A stretch of 6,940 nt of DNA from an uncultured Lachnospiraceae bacterium (GTDB taxonomy: Bacteria > Bacillota > Clostridia > Lachnospirales > Lachnospiraceae). The first letter of the stretch is position 1, and the number at the start of each line of letters is the position of its first letter. Shown here piece after piece: positions 1-5,533 of this stretch. The notes under the pieces were generated by a model, which did no database searches, had not been told where the DNA came from, and worked only from the letters and a program-made list of their open reading frames with translations. Location of the stretch: positions 1 to 6,940 of the forward strand of contig USJG01000121.1 in NCBI GenBank assembly GCA_900554925.1, given 5' to 3'. The position numbers and the translations under genes are program-made.

Positions 1-61
1 TATAATATACTTTAAAGCTTTTGAGCAGGCGGTCTATAGCTGCCTCACGAGTATACAACAT
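1..61 (-). CDS. 5' end of an unidentified gene, cut by the left window edge
   Basis: An open frame starts at ATG 61 and runs off the window after 20 codons, giving MLYTREAAIDRLLKSFKVYY. It is the first ATG in its frame; the frame stays open upstream to a stop at 125-127 but holds no ATG, GTG or TTG there. A purine-rich AGAAGAAGG lies directly against the ATG, which is close for a Shine-Dalgarno, and a second GAAGGA lies 13 nt upstream. Supporting a real gene are the codirectional context, promoter-like boxes upstream and an amphipathic-helix-like sequence with charged and hydrophobic spacing. I do not recognise the family from 20 residues. In Bacillus the gene after the lspA-ylyB pair is pyrR, and this N-terminus does not look like PyrR. 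Confidence 0.5.
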   Translation of the reverse strand, partial: MLYTREAAIDRLLKSFKVYY

Positions 62-112
62 CCTTCTTCTGATTTCCTTCTGAAATTTTATGTAGTGAGC
101 ATAAATAAAAAA

Positions 113-142
113 ATTATAAACAATTTATAAACTACATTTCAT
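113..142 (-). promoter_or_regulatory. Candidate sigma-A promoter for the left-edge gene (proximal)
   Basis: On the minus strand there is a perfect -10 box TATAAT (118-113) and an 18-nt spacer from ATGAAA (142-137), which matches 4 of 6 bases of TTGACA. Transcription would start near 106 and leave a leader of about 45 nt before ATG 61. The region is extremely AT-rich, so chance matches are expected. Confidence 0.4.
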
Positions 143-169
143 ATTATCACAAAATAAATTTTATTACAA
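141..169 (-). promoter_or_regulatory. Candidate second, upstream promoter for the left-edge gene
   Basis: On the minus strand TTGTAA (169-164) is followed after 17 nt by TAATAT (146-141), preceded by TGA as in an extended -10. Each hexamer matches the consensus at 4 of 6 positions. It starts just past the rluD stop and overlaps the proximal candidate by two bases, so the two could form a tandem pair. Because of the base composition this is tentative. Confidence 0.25.
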
Positions 170-173
170 CTAT

Positions 174-1094
174 TTAAAGAATATTTAAGAGCCTGTTAAA
201 ATATTCCGGCAAAGGAGCGTCGGTTTCAATATATTCATTGGTCTCAGGATGGCGAAAACCCAGAATCTTAGCATGAAGTGTCTGTCCTTCCAATTTGTAA
301 GGACAATTTTTAGGTCCATATACCGTATCTCCAAGCAGCGGATGCCCAAGCCAGGCCATATGAACACGTATCTGATGCGTCCGGCCAGTTTCAAGCCTTA
401 ATTCTATGTAAGTATATTTATCAAAACGCTTAAGGACCCTGTAATGAGTGATAGCCTCCTTTCCTTTGGAATTAAGAACCGCCATCTTCTTGCGGTCCAA
501 AGGATGCCTTCCGATTAGTGTATGGATGGTCCCCTCCTCTCCTCTCAGATTGCCCTGTACAATAGCATGATATTTTCTGACTATCGTATGCGCCTTTAAC
601 TGCCGGGCAATGCAGGCATGGGCCTTATCGTTTTTACATGCGATCACAGAACCGGTAGTATCCCTGTCGATCCTGTGTACGATACCAGGACGCAAAACAC
701 CATTAATTCCGCTGAGGTTCTGGCCGCAGTGAGCTAAAAGGGCATTTACTAACGTTCCCTGATAATGGCCGGGAGCCGGATGTACTACCATCCCCTTAGG
801 CTTATTTACTACGATCACATCATCATCTTCATAAAGAACATCAAGAGGTATCTCTTCTGGAACAATATCCGGAGCAATGACAGGTGGAAGGATTACCTTT
901 ATCTGGTCGTCTGTCTTTACCTTATAGCTGGACTTGATTATTTCTCCGTTTGCCGTGATCTTGCCTTCATTAACAAGTTTTTGAATATAAGAGCGGGACA
1001 AAGAGTCGATAAGCCCATTTAAGCATTTATCGACTCTCTCATCCTCCATATCCTCCGTGATTACAAAATAAAATTCTTTTAAATTTTCTGGCAT
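174..1094 (-). CDS. rluD: RluA/RluD-family 23S rRNA pseudouridine synthase
   Basis: This 306-aa protein has the family's usual length and layout. An N-terminal S4 RNA-binding domain (about residues 18-65, with VDKCLNGLIDSLSRSYIQKL) is followed by the catalytic PseudoU_synth_2 domain (about 90-300). The catalytic signature is GIVHRIDRDTTG, with the nucleophilic aspartate D143; the C-terminal family motif LETGRTHQIRVHMAWLGHP begins at about residue 235. Members convert specific uridines in 23S rRNA to pseudouridine in the cytoplasm; RluD acts on helix 69. The exact target cannot be read from sequence, and the Bacillus counterpart beside lspA is ylyB. The ATG at 1094 overlaps the lspA stop as TAATG, with AGGGA 9 nt upstream, so translation is probably coupled to lspA. 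No convincing terminator follows the stop. Confidence 0.93.
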   Translation of the reverse strand: MPENLKEFYFVITEDMEDERVDKCLNGLIDSLSRSYIQKLVNEGKITANGEIIKSSYKVKTDDQIKVILPPVIAPDIVPEEIPLDVLYEDDDVIVVNKPKGMVVHPAPGHYQGTLVNALLAHCGQNLSGINGVLRPGIVHRIDRDTTGSVIACKNDKAHACIARQLKAHTIVRKYHAIVQGNLRGEEGTIHTLIGRHPLDRKKMAVLNSKGKEAITHYRVLKRFDKYTYIELRLETGRTHQIRVHMAWLGHPLLGDTVYGPKNCPYKLEGQTLHAKILGFRHPETNEYIETDAPLPEYFNRLLNIL

Positions 1095-1621
1095 TATTTT
1101 AGTTCCCTGAATTTTTTCTGGTTAAAACTTAAAAAATTAAAGTCATTTTCTTTATAGACAAAAAGTACCTGAATCACTAATATGGCTGTAGCAAAGGTAA
1201 CATACATATCAGCAATATTAAATATGGGAAAATTGATCAATACAATATAGATAAAGTCAACTACATAGTCCAGACGAAGACGGTCGATCATATTTCCGAT
1301 AGCTCCCCCTGCTATCATAATCAACAGAATATGAAGCCGGGTGTATTTGGCCTCATCCGGCGTCCGGAACAGCACATAGACAATTACTCCTAAAAATACT
1401 ACCGCAACAAATACAAAAAAGACCTTCTGATTTTGCAGCATCCCAAAAGCCGCGCCGCGATTTTCTAGATAATTAAATTCAAGCACACCGTCAATAATGC
1501 TGAATGCTGGCTGATTCTTTAGCTTAAGGACAGCAATATACTTGGTAAACTGATCGGCTGCTATCAGAAGAATTAAAAGAATCATGTCCATTATAAGAAG
1601 TTTTATTTTATGTTTTTTCAT
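1094..1621 (-). CDS. lspA: Lipoprotein signal peptidase (signal peptidase II)
   Basis: LspA is an integral-membrane aspartyl protease (peptidase family A8) that cuts the signal peptide from diacylglyceryl-modified prolipoproteins. From ATG 1621 the protein has 175 residues, slightly long for the family because of a charged C-terminal tail (about 156-175). Four hydrophobic segments are visible, at about 7-22, 66-85, 97-112 and 130-155. Conserved motifs are DQFTKY (D23), NYLENRGAAFG (50-60), GNMIDR with catalytic D113, VVDF and FNIADMY with catalytic D138. An in-frame GTG at 1636 would add MNRKA and overlap aroB, but ATG 1621 is preferred because AGGAAAG (1630-1624) precedes it and the first residues MKKHK suit a cytoplasmic N-terminus. 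The gene begins 7 nt after the aroB stop and overlaps rluD by one base. Confidence 0.95.
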   Translation of the reverse strand: MKKHKIKLLIMDMILLILLIAADQFTKYIAVLKLKNQPAFSIIDGVLEFNYLENRGAAFGMLQNQKVFFVFVAVVFLGVIVYVLFRTPDEAKYTRLHILLIMIAGGAIGNMIDRLRLDYVVDFIYIVLINFPIFNIADMYVTFATAILVIQVLFVYKENDFNFLSFNQKKFRELK

Positions 1622-1623
1622 AG

Positions 1624-1630
1624 CTTTCCT
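1624..1630 (-). promoter_or_regulatory. lspA ribosome binding site overlapping the aroB stop codon
   Basis: AGGAAAG (minus strand, 1630-1624) shares its first two bases with the aroB TAG stop (1631-1629). The AGGA core ends 5 nt before ATG 1621. The site supports the ATG over the upstream GTG and suggests that ribosomes finishing aroB reinitiate on lspA. Confidence 0.65.
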
Positions 1631-2732
1631 ATTCACAATCCTCTACATAATGAATTTCCGCAAGGGCATTTAAAATATCGTCATCTGTTACAGTTCTGTC
1701 AATTACTGCTTTTCCGACTTTTTTAAGAAGGACAAATTTAATGCTGTCCCCTTCCATCTTTTTATCGGATTTTGTCAGTCTTAAAATTTCCTGAGGATCA
1801 ATGTCCTCCACAGAGATAGGCAGATTAAAAGGTACGAACATATCTCTTATCTCATAATATTCCTCCATGGAAAGCCATCCATGCTTCCATGAAATAAAGG
1901 AAGCCGCAACAGCGCCAAGGGCTACACATTCCCCGTGGGATAAAGAGAAATTTTTATACTTTTCAATGGCATGGCCTATAGTATGGCCAAAGTTAAGCAA
2001 TGCCCGCTCTCCCTTCTCCGTAGGATCCTTTTCAACTACGAGTTTTTTAATCAGACAGCTTTTTTGTACCATTTCAAGCAAGGTATCGGTATCACGGTCA
2101 CAGATTTCATACATATGGTCAAGGAGCCATTCATAGAAAATGGCATCCTTAATCAGACCATGCTTCATAACCTCCGCAAATCCGTTGAAAAACTGGCGGT
2201 CATCCAGAGACTTTAGGACATTTACATTCATATAAACCAGTTTGGGCATATAAAAGGCCCCGACCATATTTTTGTATCCATCAAAGTCAACCCCTGTCTT
2301 TCCCCCAATGCTGGAATCAGATTGGGCGATCAGTGAGGTGGGAATCTGCACAAAATCAACGCCGCGCAGATAGGTAGCTGCTGTAAAACCTGTAATGTCG
2401 CCGACTACTCCGCCGCCAAGGGCAATGAGAAGATCTTTCCTGTCAAAGCTTTCCTTAATCAGAAAGGTATAAATATCCTTTACAGTTGCAAGGTTTTTGC
2501 TTTCCTCCCCCGCCGGAAATGAAAACAAAACATTCTTTCGGCAATGTCCCTTTAAGATATTCATAATTTCATCACCGTAGATAGAAGCAACATGGGAATC
2601 CGTTATGATACATACCTTTCGGTTTTCAATTTCCAATGTATCTAGTTCACTTAACAGATCACTAAAACTGGTGGAAAATACAATATCATAACAGGGTTTT
2701 TTCTCAAACAATATATTCAATCTATCGCTCAT
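1629..2732 (-). CDS. aroB: 3-dehydroquinate synthase
   Basis: AroB catalyses the second step of the shikimate pathway, DAHP to 3-dehydroquinate, using NAD+ and a divalent metal in the cytoplasm. From ATG 2732 the protein has 367 residues, a normal length. Visible motifs are PAGEESKN (73-80), the nucleotide-binding GGGVVGDITGF (106-116), PTSLIAQSDSSIGGKTGVD (131-149), and the expected metal ligands E187 (GFAEVMKHG), H250 (LNFGHTIGHA) and H266 (SLSHGE). The conserved KMEGDSIKFVLL lies near 325. An in-frame TTG at 2768 would add 12 residues, but it sits in the preceding terminator's T-tract; ATG 2732 has AAAGGAT (2743-2737) at good spacing. No other aro gene is in the window, and the gene lies between sepF and lspA, where Bacilli and many clostridia carry ylm genes and divIVA. 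Confidence 0.95.
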   Translation of the reverse strand: MSDRLNILFEKKPCYDIVFSTSFSDLLSELDTLEIENRKVCIITDSHVASIYGDEIMNILKGHCRKNVLFSFPAGEESKNLATVKDIYTFLIKESFDRKDLLIALGGGVVGDITGFTAATYLRGVDFVQIPTSLIAQSDSSIGGKTGVDFDGYKNMVGAFYMPKLVYMNVNVLKSLDDRQFFNGFAEVMKHGLIKDAIFYEWLLDHMYEICDRDTDTLLEMVQKSCLIKKLVVEKDPTEKGERALLNFGHTIGHAIEKYKNFSLSHGECVALGAVAASFISWKHGWLSMEEYYEIRDMFVPFNLPISVEDIDPQEILRLTKSDKKMEGDSIKFVLLKKVGKAVIDRTVTDDDILNALAEIHYVEDCE

Positions 2733-2766
2733 ATTTATCCTTTCTCCGCCATATTTCCTGTTATAC

Positions 2767-2795
2767 AAAAGCTTCCTGCACCGGCAGGAAGCTTT
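2767..2795 (-). terminator. Hairpin terminator after sepF
   Basis: A perfect 12-bp inverted repeat, AAAGCTTCCTGC (2768-2779) and GCAGGAAGCTTT (2784-2795), encloses a 4-nt loop. It lies 17 nt past the sepF stop. On the minus strand the U-tract is only TTTT, partly within the stem, followed by GTATAA, so termination may be incomplete. It ends 34 nt before the aroB start. Confidence 0.8.
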
Positions 2796-2812
2796 AAGTC
2801 ATTCATTTAAAT

Positions 2813-3313
2813 TTAAATACCGTTATTGATCGGCACATCAAAAGATCCTGATAAAATTTCCTGAAAATCACCTGATATATCTACAATGGCTGGTGTAATT
2901 ATAAATATGTAATGAGAAATCTTCTGTAAATTTCCGCTGATTGCAAAACATGATCCAGAAGTAAAGTCTATGATACGCTGGGCAATATCAACATCCAGGC
3001 CTTCCAGATTAAGCACAACTGTTCTGTTGGCTAAAAGGGTTTCTGTAATTTCTCTTGCATCCTCGATAGAAGTGGGCTTAATAACGCATACCTCCATGCC
3101 ATTTCCGGTTTTCCTGGTCTGACGCATTGGAGTAACCTTTGGCGTGGCTTTCTTTGTTGTTTTATCATCATCTGTCACTGGTTCTTCTTTTGGCGTCTGC
3201 AGTTTTTTCGGCTTTTCTTCTACCGGTGCGTCATCATAATAATCGTCATCATAAAAATCATCATCTTCTTCATTAAGCTTCATATAATTAAGAAACTTAT
3301 CCATTACTCCCAT
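2813..3313 (-). CDS. sepF: Cell division protein SepF
   Basis: SepF is a cytoplasmic, membrane-binding divisome protein that binds the FtsZ C-terminal tail and helps tether and bundle Z-ring filaments. From ATG 3313 it has 166 residues. The parts in order are an N-terminal amphipathic membrane-targeting helix (MGVMDKFLNYMKL, 1-13), a very acidic stretch (about 15-33, rich in D, E and Y), a low-complexity linker rich in K, P and T (about 34-70), and the SepF/DUF552 core (about 73-150) with VCVIKPTSIEDAREI, VVLNLEGLD, RIIDFTSGSCFAISG and FIITP. The frame stays open upstream to 3415, but that extension lies inside yggS and lacks the amphipathic start. ATG 3304 is an alternative three residues in. 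The stop is followed by a strong hairpin, so sepF ends the run that begins with the HlyD-like gene. Confidence 0.93.
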   Translation of the reverse strand: MGVMDKFLNYMKLNEEDDDFYDDDYYDDAPVEEKPKKLQTPKEEPVTDDDKTTKKATPKVTPMRQTRKTGNGMEVCVIKPTSIEDAREITETLLANRTVVLNLEGLDVDIAQRIIDFTSGSCFAISGNLQKISHYIFIITPAIVDISGDFQEILSGSFDVPINNGI

Positions 3314-3322
3314 ATTTAAGCA

Positions 3323-3328
3323 CTCCTT
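3323..3328 (-). promoter_or_regulatory. sepF ribosome binding site overlapping the yggS stop codon
   Basis: AAGGAG (minus strand, 3328-3323) is part of TAAGGAG, where TAA (3329-3327) is the yggS stop. It lies 9 nt from ATG 3313 and fixes that codon as the sepF start. The shared bases suggest coupling of SepF synthesis to YggS translation. Confidence 0.75.
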
Positions 3329-4022
3329 ACTTAACTGGATATTGGCGCTCACCGAAAATGCCTGTCCCAACACGTATGCAGGAAGCACCCTCTTCAATAG
3401 CAACCATATAATCACCTGTCATTCCCATTGACAGAACATTCATACTAACATTATCAATGTTTTTGCAATTTATGTCAACAGATAATTGTTTAAGTTGTTC
3501 AAAATATTGTCGATTTTCTTCAGGAACATCAACATATGGTGCTATGGTCATAAGTCCCTTGATGTGGATACCGGGAAGAAGCGCAACCTGGCGTATCAGT
3601 TTCTCCGCATCCTCTGGCTTTACGCCAAATTTGGACTCTTCTCCGGCAACATTAACTTCAATCAGAATGGAAACCTGCACCTGCTTTTTTAACGCTTCTT
3701 TACTGATTTCCTGGGCAAGTTTTAGCGAATCAACGCTATGGATTAAGGCTGCCTTGTCAACAATATATTTTACCTTGTTTCGCTGCAGATGGCCGATCAT
3801 ATGCCATTTGATATCCTTTGGCATGATCTCATATTTATCCACCAGCTCCTGAACCTTATTCTCACCAAATTCCCGGCATCCCCATTCATATGCTTCCATC
3901 AGCATGGACACCGGCTTGGTTTTGCTGACGGCAATAAGAGTAACATCTTCTGTCATGCGATTTGAATTTTTACACGCTTTTTTAATATTTTCCTGAACCT
4001 GATCAAGATTTTCTTTAATCAA
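3327..4022 (-). CDS. yggS: YggS/YlmE-family pyridoxal-phosphate homeostasis protein (PLPBP)
   Basis: This 231-aa single-domain protein has the alanine-racemase-like TIM-barrel fold. Members bind PLP without known catalysis and affect vitamin B6 and amino-acid homeostasis. The PLP Schiff-base lysine is K34 in LIAVSKTKP. Other family motifs are FGENKVQEL (52-60), WHMIGHLQRNK (73-83), HSVDS (95-99), VNVAGEESKFG (123-133), LSMGMTGDY (197-205, phosphate binding) and IRVGTGIFGER (216-226). The start is TTG 4022, because MIKENLDQVQENI is a normal family N-terminus, GGGAGG lies 7 nt upstream and the next in-frame ATG is residue 23. It begins 18 nt after the HlyD-like stop and ends 13 nt before sepF. 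The ylmE-sepF pairing is widely conserved in Gram-positive bacteria. Confidence 0.95.
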   Translation of the reverse strand: MIKENLDQVQENIKKACKNSNRMTEDVTLIAVSKTKPVSMLMEAYEWGCREFGENKVQELVDKYEIMPKDIKWHMIGHLQRNKVKYIVDKAALIHSVDSLKLAQEISKEALKKQVQVSILIEVNVAGEESKFGVKPEDAEKLIRQVALLPGIHIKGLMTIAPYVDVPEENRQYFEQLKQLSVDINCKNIDNVSMNVLSMGMTGDYMVAIEEGASCIRVGTGIFGERQYPVK

Positions 4023-4029
4023 AGTAATG

Positions 4030-4035
4030 CCTCCC
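4030..4035 (-). promoter_or_regulatory. Ribosome binding site that fixes the TTG start of yggS
   Basis: GGGAGG (minus strand, 4035-4030) lies 7 nt upstream of TTG 4022. No ATG or GTG lies in frame at a suitable distance, so this site supports a non-ATG start. Confidence 0.7.
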
Positions 4036-4040
4036 TGAAC

Positions 4041-5435
4041 TTAATTGTAAATAAATTCATCATCTTCTACGGTTGATGCGTCAAGCACAATATAGTCATA
4101 AACGCTGAGGCCATATTGGGTGTTAGACTTTACAATGGAATATTCATCATTTTGATATAAAATGTTGATCTGCTTAAAGTCAGCATATCCTTTGTTGATG
4201 TTGTAAACACCTGTAAGGCTTCCACGCTTGCTGATGGCATATTTCTCTGTAGAATCCGGTTTTATAACATAATCGCCAATGCGCAGAACCATATCGTCCA
4301 AATAGTATTCTGTTTCTGTTTCATTGTAAATAGTGGTTTCAACAAATTCAGCAGTGGCAGTTCCATCCTCCGCATAGGTTTCTTTCAAGACCCCATAATT
4401 ACTGCTGTTTCCGCCCTGGGTAACATATTCCTTTGGAACAATAAAGAACTCCTTTTCAACAATAGATGAATTGGGAATTTTTAATCCTGTTTCATCCTCC
4501 AATATCAATTCAATGTCTATAAAACGGTCTGTACAGAAGGTCACCATGGAATTTGTAAATGTAAGCTGCACAAAGGTGTCTCCGTCTTCGTTGGTATAGC
4601 TGGAAACTTCCCCCCATGAGGTGTCCTGATTTTTCAGGAATTTTACCTTTACATATTCTTTCTCAAGCAGTTCTTCTGCTTTTGTCTCGTCTGTCTGGAT
4701 TACAATTGACCAGTCTTCATTTTTGGAGATTTTGTAGACAGGCTGTCCTGCTTCTACCAGTTCATTACTGATAAGCTGTGTTTTTTCATAATTTTTCGTA
4801 TCAAAAATATCCTTGCTGAACTGTTCCAGCGTCAAGTCCTCATATCCATCAACAGAATAAATCACAATCCCAGTGGAAGGAGCATTGCAGAAAGAAATCA
4901 ATTCAGACAATCCGGAGCTGTTAATTTTATCTGCATTTTCCAGAATATTAGCATTAGCCAGTTTTAATACAGTTCCTTTTACACCATATTTAAAGTCATA
5001 TACTGCTGAAAAATATTCCGGATCAAAAGTATTTGTAAAATCAAGGATTTCTGTCTTGAGCTCATTTAAATCTCTGGCAGTAAGGGTATTTCCTGTAACC
5101 TCCGTATCCAGATAATCTGCAAGCTTACCGGATTCATCAAGGGTATATACCAGGTTCCCTACCCCGACACGTTCCCCCTCTCTGGCATAATAATTCACAT
5201 ATCCTGCCTGCAGAGCAGTGACAATTTCTTCCTCTCTGAGTGCGACTCCCTTATAAATATTATTTGATGAAAGGGAGCCCATTTTTACCTGATGCCCTTC
5301 AATATGCTTCTGGGTAAAGTACATAAAGACACAGATAATGGTATAAATAAAAATAACCGCAAAAATAATCATACCAATGTTAATATTAAGCGGTTTTCTA
5401 TATTTAACTATCTTATTATTCTGATTGCTGCTCAA
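4041..5435 (-). CDS. HlyD-like membrane-anchored protein (putative periplasmic-adaptor type), no cognate exporter nearby
   Basis: This 464-aa protein has a short basic cytoplasmic N-terminus, one transmembrane segment (about 19-40) and a long extracytoplasmic part, as in HlyD/membrane-fusion proteins. Two half-motifs of a lipoyl/barrel-sandwich domain are visible, IVTALQAGYVNYYAREGERV (71-90, then LVYTLDESG) and APSTGIVIYSVDGYED (185-200) with LVEAGQPVYKIS (226-237). They flank a short helical region (about 104-180). Beta-rich C-terminal segments follow (about 240-464). Adaptors normally join an ABC or other exporter to an outer layer; here no ATPase or permease is adjacent. TTG 5435 is the start, with AGGAG 7 nt upstream and no competing ATG. 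It has its own promoter candidate and is followed closely by yggS and sepF, so a role at the envelope or division site is possible but inferred only. The HlyD-like assignment rests on architecture. Confidence 0.8.
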   Translation of the reverse strand: MSSNQNNKIVKYRKPLNINIGMIIFAVIFIYTIICVFMYFTQKHIEGHQVKMGSLSSNNIYKGVALREEEIVTALQAGYVNYYAREGERVGVGNLVYTLDESGKLADYLDTEVTGNTLTARDLNELKTEILDFTNTFDPEYFSAVYDFKYGVKGTVLKLANANILENADKINSSGLSELISFCNAPSTGIVIYSVDGYEDLTLEQFSKDIFDTKNYEKTQLISNELVEAGQPVYKISKNEDWSIVIQTDETKAEELLEKEYVKVKFLKNQDTSWGEVSSYTNEDGDTFVQLTFTNSMVTFCTDRFIDIELILEDETGLKIPNSSIVEKEFFIVPKEYVTQGGNSSNYGVLKETYAEDGTATAEFVETTIYNETETEYYLDDMVLRIGDYVIKPDSTEKYAISKRGSLTGVYNINKGYADFKQINILYQNDEYSIVKSNTQYGLSVYDYIVLDASTVEDDEFIYN

Positions 5436-5442
5436 ACTTTAA

Positions 5443-5447
5443 CTCCT
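5443..5447 (-). promoter_or_regulatory. Ribosome binding site that fixes the TTG start of the HlyD-like gene
   Basis: AGGAG (minus strand, 5447-5443) lies 7 nt before TTG 5435. The next in-frame ATG is residue 22, inside the transmembrane segment, so the TTG is the only start that keeps the basic N-terminus and membrane anchor intact. Confidence 0.7.
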
Positions 5448-5461
5448 ATAATAATCACCAA

Positions 5462-5490
5462 AAAATAGTTCCATTAATGGGCTTTGCCAA
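5462..5490 (-). promoter_or_regulatory. Candidate sigma-A promoter for the HlyD-like/yggS/sepF run
   Basis: TTGGCA (5490-5485, 5 of 6 matches to TTGACA) is separated by exactly 17 nt from TATTTT (5467-5462, 4 of 6 matches). It lies just after the terminator of the P-loop gene and gives a predicted start near 5455 with a leader of about 20 nt. The spacer contains the perfect palindrome CCATTAATGG (5471-5480). Confidence 0.55.
5471..5480. repeat. Perfect 10-bp palindrome inside the promoter spacer
   Basis: CCATTAATGG reads the same on both strands and lies between the -35 and -10 candidates of the HlyD-like gene. A dimeric regulator bound there would block RNA polymerase, so it is a possible operator. 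No second copy was noticed in the other promoter regions, so chance remains possible. Confidence 0.35.
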
Positions 5491-5498
5491 ACGGACAC

Positions 5499-5526
5499 AA
5501 AAACTCCCCGGATGACTCCGGGGGTT
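5499..5526 (-). terminator. Rho-independent terminator after the P-loop gene
   Basis: On the minus strand a GC-rich stem pairs CCCCGGA with TCCGGGG around a 4-nt loop (GTCA). The outer three base pairs continue after a single bulged base, and TTTTT then follows. It lies 7 nt past the stop at 5534 and separates the P-loop gene from the HlyD-like run. Confidence 0.88.
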
Positions 5527-5533
5527 ATGTACT

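Noticed and set aside
114..131. Direct repeat TTATAAA with an 11-nt period
   Set aside because: Only two copies in very AT-rich DNA; it is likely chance and no array or known binding site is implied.
153..165. AT-only inverted repeat after rluD as a terminator
   Set aside because: The stem is five A-T pairs without a U-tract on the minus strand, too weak to call.
765..1022. Plus-strand open frame opposite rluD
   Set aside because: It is antisense to the conserved pseudouridine synthase, with no recognisable domain or supporting promoter.
1622..1636. A GTG start for lspA at 1636
   Set aside because: Possible, but the SD-like GAGGA is only 2 nt away; ATG 1621 has better spacing and a normal N-terminus.
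1867..2216. Plus-strand open frames opposite aroB
   Set aside because: They lie antisense to strongly conserved aroB sequence, have no family motifs, and are best read as shadows.
2733..2768. A 12-residue longer aroB beginning at TTG 2768
   Set aside because: The TTG sits in the T-tract of the sepF terminator with no usable SD, whereas ATG 2732 has AAAGGAT at good spacing.
3314..3415. A 34-residue N-terminal extension of sepF starting at 3415
   Set aside because: It lies wholly over the end of yggS in another frame; ATG 3313 has a proper AAGGAG site and begins the expected amphipathic helix.
3457..3852. Plus-strand 131-codon open frame opposite yggS
   Set aside because: It is antisense to a complete, conserved yggS; the Ser/Cys-rich translation looks like a shadow of the real frame.
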